Source: Sipunculus nudus
Taxonomy: Eukaryota > Annelida > Sipuncula > Golfingiida > Sipunculidae
NCBI GenBank assembly: GCA_026874595.1
Contig: CM049307.1
Span: forward strand, 51,085,370-51,149,369
Direction of reading: 5' to 3'
Length of the DNA: 64,000 nt
In this document: one piece after another, positions 11,161-22,100 of the stretch
Layout: the number at the start of each line of letters is the position of its first letter
Position numbering within the stretch: the stretch's first letter is position 1
Notes under the pieces: model-generated
What the model was told of the DNA's origin: nothing
The model's database searches: none
Seen by the model: only the letters and a program-made list of their open reading frames with translations
Position numbers and translations under genes: made by a program

Positions 11161-12614
11161 TGATTTCTTATGGCAAAATAAAGTTCTTTTAATTGGCGTT
11201 TATACCCTCAGTTGAAAAAGTCTTGGGTATGATATGCGAATTGTACTGTCAATGTGGATCATTTTCATCATGTATTGCAGTAAACCATGGTCATTGGTCA
11301 TTTTTATATCTTTACATGTTTTCTATATACTTATATTTAAGACATGTGTCGATGTAAATGAAACAGCCTTAGCTTACTCAAAGATAATGCTGTTTTCTTA
11401 ATCCATTCACCTTGGCAGGGGCTTCCTATTTTCTGTTCCCCCCCCCCCCCCCCCAAACCCCACCCATGCCAAAATCCTGCGCACGCCCTTGCTACGGATG
11501 CGGGTATTGACATCATTGGGCCAATATAACAGTGTTTCTACGTCCTCCAAGTAATTTTGTTTTTGTATCGCGTTCTGTTGCCGAAATCCACATACCGCAT
11601 ACCCCGCGCATTTTCACACAGCTTAAGCATCCATGGTCGACAGGGCATGAAAACGGCTGAGTGCTTGGCTGACAAGCACCTAGTTAGATAGACCCTTACC
11701 CTGTACGATATACCTCCGTCCACCAGTCTATTCGGTCATCAAATAGTCTTGATAACGTGAAACAAATATATATTCCTTACCAGCTGTTGTCATCAGCCTG
11801 AACGAAAATATGAAATCCCGTGTGGACCTGTGTCAGGAATTGCATGATGAGAGTAAGACTTGACAGGAACGATGGTTAAGGAGACAATGTATTCGACATC
11901 CGGTTCCAAAATGAATCGGCAACTGATTATTTTTTATGAGATTGACAAGGAACCTAACAACATCCTGAGGATAATTGAAAAACCTTCATATTTAGACAGA
12001 ATAATATATCCCACACCTGAGTGAAGATCGATCCCGCCGAAGAAGAAAAACAGTGTTCACTGCATGCAGGAAGTAAGTTGGGGAAAGCAGGCAGGATACG
12101 TGACGCACGCCGCTTATAAAACGTTAGTTTGGCTCCATTGAGATAGTGTATAAATCATCTAAACCAAGCTTTATCTCCTAAATCAGGACTGACTGCGCAT
12201 TGTTAAGGTAGAATAGGACCATCAACGGAGGTGAAAGAAACATTTCGGCACCCTCATAAACAGACCTTCCACAGACAATGCATGGCTGGAACAGATCCAG
12301 CAGAGAGGCGTTCCACACATATGAATCGAATTGCTCCAGAGTCAATATAATCACAAAAAAAATCACGGTGTCCTGTTTACACCTGAATGTACACTAAACA
12401 CGAAAGTTCCATTCGGTAACTCGGCTACTGATCACATGACCGAGATGCTCGTTGACAGTGGGATGCAGGCCTAGTTCAGGCCGCTCACCACTTTGTATGT
12501 ACAGGCAATCACTAGCGCTTCACCCCGCTAAGCAAATCTTGGTTGACACAGTTCTCCACTGAAGTAAACGTGCTCGCCATACAAGAAGAAATCTTGAATC
12601 ATTAACAGATAGGC

Positions 12615-12899
12615 TCACAGCTTTCTCTGTAAGAACACTGAGAATATGTCTGTCACAGCAGAATAATCCTGGATATTCTCCAGCACTATGTACCTAAATA
12701 TGCCACTGTGCACGACAATATTCAGTACCAACACGATTAGCGTATATATTGTCCTGGTCTGTTGCTGGATCATCACGGCAGAAACAAAATGGACGGTTTT
12801 CAATTCCTTTTGGTAAAACGGTTCCACTCTCAAGTCCGTTAGAGAGATCTCTGTGGCAGCCCACAGACACTGACGTTCTTCACACAGGAACATCGTCAC
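12615..12899 (-). CDS. Hypothetical 94-aa ORF with one membrane segment (block Z)
   Basis: Not recognised. The ORF starts about 110 bp downstream of a minus-strand TATA-like box with a CRE-like site beside it. It contains one hydrophobic segment, roughly TIYTLIVLVLNIVVHSGIF. The duplicated block at 34.1-34.4 kb has the same promoter motifs but lacks about 40 bp of the ORF and is out of frame. It may be a first exon, a small protein, or chance. Confidence 0.25.
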   Translation of the reverse strand: MTMFLCEERQCLWAATEISLTDLRVEPFYQKELKTVHFVSAVMIQQQTRTIYTLIVLVLNIVVHSGIFRYIVLENIQDYSAVTDIFSVFLQRKL

Positions 12900-13010
12900 T
12901 TAGCTGATCAGACAATACCGGACGCTCCTCTGGACCGATGACAAACGATCAGACTACACCCTCTGGCAAGCTGACCCAGGAGTTTGTGAAGTTTTCTCTA
13001 GCGTCCACAG

Positions 13011-13033
13011 CTTATATACACCTACTTACGTCA
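13011..13033 (-). promoter_or_regulatory. CRE-like site plus TATA box (block Z, left copy)
   Basis: On the minus strand TGACGTAA (13033-13026) is followed 7 bp later by TATATAAG (13018-13011). The spacing and both motifs are unchanged in the diverged paralogue at 34.46 kb. Placement about 110 bp before an ATG suits a core promoter. Confidence 0.45.
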
Positions 13034-13345
13034 CACATCCTTACCGCCTTCTGGCCTCTCGTTTCTCACTATTATGCGGCCTGTCCTTAATTTCATGAAC
13101 ACTTAAATGGACACGCCTTCAGAGACCAAAGCAGGGGATCAAGTATGCCGGTGCGTTCTCTTTAAAGTCTATAAAAGTCTATGTTACTAGAGGTACCATC
13201 AAGACGTAAACAGGCATGACCTGATTCGCATGGAATTATAACTGATCTGAAACCAACACCAAATGAGACACCTAAGTTCTTAAAACTAAGTTCTCACGCT
13301 AAAATCGATATATGACACTCCATATTTATATAAAACAAATCATAG

Positions 13346-14414
13346 AAAGAATCATTTTGTTATACTCCTTACATGCATGTGCTATAAAATAACTGAGTCC
13401 CGGTTCTCTAGTGACAAAGGTTCTCCCTTAAAGCTGAGTAATATAGTAAGATAAGCTAATCATTTAATATTTCACATCGAGAAATAAAACCGTGAGCAAA
13501 CCTTTATTTGTCTTTTCATTGTTTGGTCAACATTTACGTAATTTATAATTTGTATGCCATGTGTGTATTCTGTAAACGGATACTTTCGTATTAAATTAAA
13601 GAATCGCTTCACGCAAAGCCATGGATATATCTGCTGACCAAAATAATGCAAACACTTTACAAATTTCCATTTCATCTGGTAAGATTACTTAGGACTAAAA
13701 TAGAAAACTGCTATTCACATTTGTAAAGTTTTAACATTTACCGGGAGATTTAAATTTCTATATCTGATCCCGAAATTTTTGATGCCCACTGGTTAGCTTG
13801 ACAAATTTTCTAGCCTAGGGATAAAAAATTATCCAATGATTATAAATCCACAAATTTTCAAATCTGCAGAAACAAACATTTAAATCACTACTGGTAAATA
13901 TTATAGCATTTCCTATCCCTGTCGGTAGTATTAAATATGAACAGATTATGTGCATCAGTAAATGCTGATTCCGGCAATGATTTAGTTGTTTATTATGGAT
14001 TTCTTAAGCCCCAAACCTAGTAATATAAGTCAACATTACAACAGTTAAATGAGGAAATCGTCGCAGGTGATTGTTTCTGACTCTGACACTGTTGCAAGTC
14101 ATTGTTTCTGATTCTGAGACAGTTTCGGGCGCCAAGGCTACACAGTTTTAAAAGTCAGCCTTATTTTCAAACATAAACACAATATAAAGCTAAATTTCTT
14201 GGTCATTCGAAAAAATACTATTTGTGTCCTAGATTACATAAGTTTCTATGTCATAAACACAATATCTGATTTTTACCCGGCAAAGTTATCCTCGACCCTG
14301 GATACGTTGGTCGCATATTTGCAGTTACTGCCCATTGTGTATTTGCCTTAAGACGGATCGGTACAGTCACAATGGCCTTTTGACAGTACCGCTCTTCCTT
14401 GTCATGAACTTACA
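13346..14414. other. Intergenic stretch between the two parts of block Z
   Basis: AT-rich, with no counterpart recognised in the right copy. A 67-aa minus ORF at 13472 is not recognisable. Confidence 0.35.
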
Positions 14415-15360
14415 ACAGTTCATCAAGTATTTAAGCAATACATCATAATTCTGATACAATGAAAGGCCACAAAGGGTATGAGTTCAGTGATATAGGTCGT
14501 TAACCTGGTATTAACATTTATTGGAACTAAGCATTTCAGGAATGAAATTTAGAATATTGTTACCAGTATACAGAGCCTTCGTGTTACATATGTTTGCTAC
14601 GACTTAACCTACATGTCGGTAACGGAGGCACATTGATTCATATCAATATGACTTTTAAAATGTATAGTCAAACCAATCTGCCGGTACAGGCGCATTGAGT
14701 GATCTCAACCTTCCGAAAGATGCACAATGTTACCAACCTGCACCATGCCCTGCCGGTAAGGTGTAACCACCCTTATGGCAAAGAGGCACAGCACAAATAA
14801 AGGCTGTTGTCATTTTTGTTTGTTTATCACATTTGTAAAATTGTTTTACCATATTTAGTTATGGGAGCGATGAATGTATGATGATGATCCCATGAACTGT
14901 AAACCCTCATATTCGCCTGAATGGTAACAGTTGAAAGCGTGGATTAAAATCATATAATAGAATTACTAGCTATGGAAGCTTTGATTGCATTTTCGTGTCA
15001 TATACGTCTTCTTCTCAGACTAACATAGCAAAGGCCGCATCACTTCTAATACTGCATAAGCTTGCATAATGCTGTCTTAAAACAACACACTTTTCTTCAT
15101 ATATGCAAGCCGGACATGTATATGTGTCATGTGACTATACTGTGACTCTAATTTATAACAAACAAAAACAACTGTATATTTTCTACGGATAAATGGAGAG
15201 AGATTGTCAATTAAAGTACGCACAATAATGCTTTTTACGGATTCAATGTTAAATTCACACAGAGCCTGTGTTAGGACGTCATCCTCTTTCAGTGAACAAA
15301 CATATTTTCTTCGCGCTTGCTGTTGTTATTTCCATATCTTCAATTTCATTTATTGATAAC
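14415..15360. repeat. Segmental duplication, block Z part 2, left copy
   Basis: Collinear with 35,835-36,800 (CATGTCGGTAACGGAGGCAC, CACCATG(C/A)CCTGCCGGTAA, TCTTCGCGCTTGCTGTTGTT). The 70-aa ORF at 15268 is not maintained in the other copy, so I do not call it a gene. Confidence 0.75.
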
Positions 15361-15484
15361 CCAACTAACAAGAAAACGCCCGTCAACTTGGTACTTCTGA
15401 TACCGGCAGCGTTTCTATCAGGGGTTTTATGTTCAATGCTTTGGTCAGGTGACTCGGGTCTTCTGTCCGGCGGGAGTTAAGGTT

Positions 15485-15486
<2 letters not shown>

Positions 15487-15538
<52 letters not shown>
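15487..15538. repeat. (TA)n microsatellite
   Basis: About 25 TA units directly after block Z. Confidence 0.9.
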
Positions 15539-15539
<1 letters not shown>

Positions 15540-15544
<5 letters not shown>

Positions 15545-17837
15545 ACGCCGGTAAAAATTTCATCATACGGAAATTATGCAAATAAGGACTGTTTTTATAA
15601 TAGGTCTAGTGCCTGCAGGACGTTGAAATAAGACAGATAGACAGATAGAACGTACAGATAAAAACAATTTCTAGGTCAGATCAGTTGTTCATGTTAAGGG
15701 AAATGGAGAGACGTTTATGCAGATACGATCAATGGCATTGCGTTTTTATGATCTTGACATTAATCTTTTAATGCATAAAAATCAGCTGTATCGTACACGT
15801 GAGTTATATCCTCTTGTAAACCCTGTATCTGAAATTTTAGTCATGAGGGCTCACGCTGAACGTTATTTTCATCACCTGGTGTGGCAACAGGGTAAATGGC
15901 TTCGGTGTAATACGTCATCATTTTCAACGGCTATTTCCTCGATTCAAGTGCGTTTTATGAGTCATGACATAGCTGATCCCGAGTTGCTGTTGTGTGTAAA
16001 CAACATACCTCACCCGTGCATTATTTGGCCAGTCGAGCACCTAGGGCTCAAAAAGGTCGAGTGAATGAATTATTTTTTTAGATCTGAAGCGTTTCGTGTC
16101 AGCTTCGTATGTTAGTAAATCCTTACCTATCTAGATTTATCTTCTTTTATCAATAATGACAAGAACAAAAAAGTTTCGAGGCATAATAGAAATGTGGCAT
16201 TTCTTAGCGACCGCAGGAAAGTGGTGACCTGCAATTTAAACAAGTTCTAAAATTGATCACCTTGGTAAATATGGCGGAGTCTTATCAGTTATAGGCCCAT
16301 TTCAGATGCTGCAATAAAAGCAATTTGTTTAAGATGTGGCACAAAAATAATATTTTACAGTTTTTATGCTGCAGCGCCCCTTGGTTTCTATTTTCCTAAC
16401 ATGAAAAATCTATTTCGACTTATTATTGGGTAACATAAAATCTATTAGTTTTGAAACTTTAGCTGCAAAAATGCGGTCTATAGTGCATCATTAAATGAAA
16501 TCTCACAAAATCTCATTTGACGAGAAATGGTGCGAGATTCGGACAGACTTGTGTAAAGTCATGTAACAATAAACTGACGGCTATCTGTGCAAAAAAAGTA
16601 GACTATCTTCAAAGATATCTAGTTTCCCTTTTTTGATTAAAAAAAAATAACCCCAAATTTTAACCCCAACTAGAGGGCCCTAAGTCGAAGATGAAATAAG
16701 CCAGACATACTGACAGGTTAATTTGAAGAAATAGTCAACTAAAAACCGCTATTCTGGGGGGAAGCAAGAGCCAAAAAAAAAAAAAATGTGCATCTGCTGT
16801 TTTTGAAAAAAAAAAAAAAAATGGTGGACTAACAGACAAAAGGTAGGATAGATCCCAGGTGAAGGCCGGATCATTCATTCTTGTTACGGTGGGAGAGAGA
16901 GACTAATAAAATGCGCTGCGGATATGACCATATTTTTCCAAGTTATGAGCGTTGAGATTTTTTTATGACCTTGATCTTTGACCAATTTGACTCAAACAAA
17001 TAAGCATTGTTGGACAATAGATATGTACTAACATTCAATTGCAGGAACGTAGGGGCTTGCGTCAGAGATTGCTCAATAATTCAACTTCAAAGGTTTTACC
17101 CTAAACTGGTGAACATAAAATATATCAATTTCAAGAGGGGATGCTGCAAAATTGTGGCCTGTAGAAATTTCGCTAGAGTTTAAATAAAATCAAATAAAAC
17201 TAATAAAGAGCTACATGATTAAAGAAAAAACTACTGTCTAGCTTAAAAAATGACAATGTTACAAATATAATGGTAAATATTTTCATGTTTCATGAATGTA
17301 CCCCAAGAATCTAAGGTAACTGCAGAGGGGGGTTGAGATCCGTAACTGTTCTATGAAAGTTACAGGTAGCCTACATTTGATTAATCCCAAAACTCTGTAA
17401 CTCGCTTCAGCATATCTTAATCATGTTTTTCTTATAAACAACTATGTAACTGTGATTTTCATAAATTTCACAAATTATTGCACATATTAATGCCTAAAAG
17501 TTTCAGCAATTTTATGAATTGCCTGGGCCTATCATCCATCTTTTAAATTGACTAAACATTACACATTGACTGACTCACATATACACAAACTCACACACAC
17601 ATATATATGTATATATGTACCATTTTGTTCAATATATGCACCTGATTAACCTCAGTTATACCCTAGAATATCTCCCATCGTTACCTCATTTATCATTAAA
17701 CTAATTACAATAGCACGTTCGCTGGCCATTTTGCTATTCGCTTTTCGTAATTAGTTTCAAACAAGTTTTACCCCTAGAGACTGGTTTTCTCGTAATCTTT
17801 AACTGTCGTAAAGAAAAGGTGCAATTGAGCGATAAGC
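15540..17837. other. Intergenic stretch, no gene recognised
   Basis: A 115-aa plus ORF at 15717-16064 shows no motif, signal or homology I recognise. A-runs occur near 16,770-16,820 and a CA/TA patch near 17,590-17,620. Confidence 0.35.
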
Positions 17838-17844
17838 TCATTTG

Positions 17845-17965
17845 AATAATTTCCGTATGATGAAGCTTAACGACGTCATTGCTCGAGCCATTGCCGTTGT
17901 GTGTAAGCATAGGTTCCCATGGCTGCTGCTGATTTCTGTGTTTTGAAAATCAAGAAGATAAAGAG
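17845..17965 (-). pseudogene. Relic of a sulfotransferase first coding exon
   Basis: Reading the minus strand, a degraded acceptor region (TTGATTTTCAAAACACA, AG changed to AA) is followed by UTR-like sequence. Then comes an ATG encoding MTSLSFIIRKLFK and a stop. This lines up with MPTLNFIIRKMF of ST-1 and MAAFNFIKRKLF of ST-3, and the flanking bases (AAAATCAAGAAGA on the plus strand) match as well. Nothing of the exon survives beyond the membrane segment. It marks another former array member downstream of ST-1. Confidence 0.7.
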
Positions 17966-18023
17966 TCGGGAAAAAATTATACATAACCCAGTCAATGACA
18001 CACATACATACCATTACACACAC

Positions 18024-18937
18024 ACACTATCACACACACAGAGGTATGACCTCATATCCTCTTGGCCGAGGCAACAAATGACCCAGGTTTAACTCTCATA
18101 CGTCAGCCTGGGCTGATCCTGGATTTTTAAAGGTGGACACCACAGGCAGACTAACAAGAAAAACGTACAGGGTCCTCATGTGCATAAAAGGGGGTCTTGG
18201 CCACAGAATTTATGTGAAATCTTCACACAAATGTGGCAACTGAAGTGGGAGGGGTGCACACATGCTGGACTCCCCTCTGGATCTGGTACTACATGTGTCT
18301 TTTCTCAGATAGAGCACCATAGCAGTGCAAAGAATATATATTTAAATTCCATTTTTGGTAAATTCAGTATGAATGAACTGAGATAACAAAAACTGGTAGT
18401 CTGAGATAACATTGTTATAAACATTTAAATACAGTATGCAGTAAAATGAAGCTTATAATCACCGGTTAACATTAGTAAAATTGAAAAATGTCATCATCGC
18501 CATTGTTACGCCAACATAACTGTACATTGTACAACTCGTCGGTCCGGGGTTTTGTGTTTCCATAAATTGTCACTCTTCTATTAATATTTTGGCATTTCTA
18601 GGGTGATGTTCAAATTGAAACGCATACACTGGAAAACAATTAATCCTTAAAATAGAAACACCAACTGCCCCTTTCCTTGCCCTTCATTGTTGAGCCCAAA
18701 CACCATGCTGAAAACCACTAGGAATATCACAAGTACTCGAGCTATTATGATCGCTTTATTTATATATTGTATTATCTACCCTATATCCCCATTGTCCACC
18801 CCCTATCCCAAACAGCAATGTTAAATGGAGTTTCTATTGATCGATGCTTCAAGCGAGACTAGATATCTTTTCATTGCATCAGCTTTTTGTCATACGCCTG
18901 TCATTATGCCTGCAATGGTAAAAGAGGGCCGAGACGG
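18024..18937. other. Region downstream of ST-1 (3' UTR and intergenic)
   Basis: It holds a minus-strand AATAAA at 18755-18760, suitable for ST-1 polyadenylation. No other gene recognised. Confidence 0.4.
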
Positions 18938-19101
18938 TCACCGTTTACCGTCCATCACTTTTTTATATAACATATAGAACCGCTGACATGTCCACTTGTA
19001 CAAGTCTGTGTCGTACATCAATTCGGTATCCAAGGCCTCGCGTAACTTTTCGGTGGTTTCTTTCCTATTCTTGCTACGAAATTTTTCATGTAAGAAACTC
19101 T
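18938..19101 (-). CDS. ST-1 coding exon 6 and stop
   Basis: A 164-nt exon after acceptor TTTACTTTCAG|AG. It encodes the C-terminus, including RKETTEKLREALDTELMYDT, then DLYKWTCQRFYMLYKKVMDG, then KR and a stop. HS2ST has the same kind of charged tail (RKTTEKK...W..E..FYEFA). Confidence 0.88.
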
Positions 19102-22100
19102 CTGAAAGTAAATTAATACTCAAATTGACACATCAAGACACAAGAAGAAATGTGAAGTATAATTGTTTGGTTTTTTTTTAGAAAATGTCGAAGGTACGTA
19201 CCGCATAATCTTTACGAAGCCAAGGAATAGATAAAATGTTTCAGATACACATTGCCCGGAAATACACATAATATTAAAACGTATGAAGAATTCAAAAATG
19301 ATGTAACAAAGCAGTTTTTGCCTTCTTTCCGGAACAACTCTGGGGCGCTCCTGAAGAAATTTGGCAGCAGAATCTCAAGCGTTTCAAAGAACGCTGTCAT
19401 ATTCTTGGTCGTGCCGACCACCAAGTAATGCTGGACTATGTTGTGTTTGGCTCTTAACAAGGCCTCCTTCGAAGGCATTCTGACAAGTAAAAATATGCTT
19501 GCGATATATACATACATGCCGTTTTTGCGAATTTTAGCTTGGCTCACGTAAAGTCATCTGAGCTATAGCGATCACTCTTTGTTCGTTGTCCAACAGTCGG
19601 ATTTTCCGTAACAAATCGTAACCAATGGACCCAGAGACATATCACTGAACACCCATGCAGGTCCATACAAATCTCCTTGGAAACCTGAAATTGGGTCACT
19701 GCGACCTATTTCTTCTAAGAAGTAGGCTCGTAAGTACACCCCCTTCAAGAATCATTTAAAATCCATATCAAATCTCATGTATATCAATAAATAATGTATT
19801 AATTGCCATGAATCTTGTCTTAAATATTGATCATGACTAATTTTTATCAGTTTCTGGTGACTGGTGGCGCCACCTGTATGTTTTTCTGTTTTCTTCACGC
19901 ATTTGCCCCTAATTTGTGGACTTGTCAATTGCAAGTGTAAGTTTCTCATCTGTGGTTTCTCCTTATGTCCCGAAAACTCATAGCCCTATTGACTATGATT
20001 AATTTTATCAGTTCCAGAAGACTGGAGGTTCCACCTGTATTTTTTCGATTTTTCTAGCATGTTTATCCTTAAGACTGCGAATTTACAGAAAGGTGTCAGT
20101 ATACCAGCTATGGTTTCACCTAGTGTCCTGAAATCGCCTATATTGATTGATTATTATTAGGTTGAGACCTACTCGAAAAAGCTAGTGCCTTAAATTAAGC
20201 AGTCTGTCCGTCCGTCTGTCTCTCCACGAATTCGTTTAAAGATTGTAAATCGAGTTTGGATTGACCTATTGATTTGAAACTTGACTTACATACGGCTCAC
20301 CACTGATGCAAAAACCTTATTGATTTAAGGATCGTAATATTAAAGGTCAAGGCCAAAGGGCTAACTTCTTTATAGTTACTGCATGCATTTTCAGCTAAAA
20401 TTTTTATCCCAAACCAGCAATCTTTTCTAAATATAGTTCACCCGTCAATATTTTTATTAGGGGTCACAAGGTCAAAGGTCAAGGTCACAGGGGCCATAGG
20501 TCTACCAGCTCATTACGGAATAACAACTCCTGTTTGGGTTAATGTTTTGATTTCAAACCAGGCTTATATATGGCCCATCACGAAAGTAACAATTATATTG
20601 GTTTTGGAAAGATGAGATATCAAAGTCAAAGGACCCAGATCTTTGAAAAATTTTGGATGCTTTTTCAGTCCAAATTTTCATTCCAGATTCATCTTGCACA
20701 TACAGCTCACCTGCTAAAGGGGAAAGATCCCTATGGATTCTGGAGTCACAAGGTCAAAGGTCAAGGTCACAGGAGCGTTTTTAAACAGATTCGATTCCTG
20801 ATGATAACTCCAGTTTGGTTTTACATATTGATTTTAAACTTGACTAACCACTAAAACAAGAACCCTCTAGCTTTAGGGGTCATGAGATCAAATTTCGACA
20901 TGATAACTCCCGTTTGATTTGGCATATGGATTTTAAACTTGACTTGTGTTATATATATAAAGTAGCTGACAGGACTTATCTTGTGTTTTTGACATTACTG
21001 TCATTAATAAATTATACTTTTTTAACATTTGTTTTGTTTTCATATGGTCATAAAAAATTGACAATTGAAAACAAATATGTGAATATATCATACTTACCAA
21101 TAATAAATGTTAACAAATGGTGAAATCTTTCTTTCCCAGCTTGTTACTTGTGTTTCCTTAAGAACTACCTGCTCCACATGCATTGGAGCTAGTTTATCAA
21201 TAACTGAAAGTTCGATGTAATACAGAGCATGCACGAAATATAAGATCGTTCTCCACATTGCTGGTTGGCCATATAACTAATACCAACATGTCACTAAGCT
21301 GAGCGTCATGACCTTTAGGTCACTTGTTTAAAATTATATATCATTGCATGATATACTTTCAGTTTTTTGTCATTGATATTTTTATAAGCTCGTCGGAACG
21401 AAGTTCAGGAGAGCTCATACCGAGCCCTCGGCGTCGTCGGTGTCCCTAGACACCCCAGGTTACAGTTTTTTGTTAAGCCTATAACTCGGCAACCACTGAC
21501 CCGATTGCTTTCTAATAGACATATAGGCGCCTTATACCCCCCCCCCCCCCACATGATATGGGGATCAAAAGGTCAATGGGCAAGCTCATAGGCCTCCGTT
21601 GTTTTTGTAGAGCTTCAGGTCAAGTACAGCTTTTAAAAATGTTTACTATTATAGTTTAATTTTAGTACCAGTAATAAGCACTTCAAGAACACAATTTGTA
21701 CAGATCCCAACCCAACTCAGGTTACAATTTTGGGATAACACTTTATAACTAAACCATTAGCTTTCATATTTCGTATATGTATTGTATTGCTGGTTAGAAA
21801 TCCCACATTTGGGGGTTTAAGGTCAATGATTTTCAGAATGCACCGTTCAGGTGAGCTCTGTTGTCCTCAGACGACTTGAAAAGTTACATCTACAGTAAAA
21901 AGGATTTATAAATATATTGCTTTAACAGTCTAATTGTTTATTTGTATAATTGTATTTAAATAAAAATTCATATCCTCCATTATCTTTATAGCTATGTAAA
22001 AAAATAAACAAAATAAAGTACTCACAATTCTAAGGTCTAACCCCTTCTTGCATTTTGATCATTTTCGATTCGTTTATACAATATATGAACATTCTACAGT

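Larger units (their letters stand above)
11160..13345. repeat. Segmental duplication, block Z part 1, left copy
   Basis: Collinear with 31,540-34,800 (for example AGTCTTGGGTATG, GGTCGACAGG, GCGTTCCACAC, CGTCCACAGCTTATATACACC). The right copy has two extra insertions. A C run lies at about 11439-11454. It holds the CRE/TATA pair and the 94-aa ORF. Confidence 0.75.

Noticed and set aside
15268-15480. 70-aa membrane-like ORF in block Z
   Set aside because: Its paralogous region at 36.67-36.80 kb does not keep the frame.
15717-16064. 115-aa plus ORF
   Set aside because: No motif, no paralogue, no splice or promoter context; open by chance cannot be excluded.
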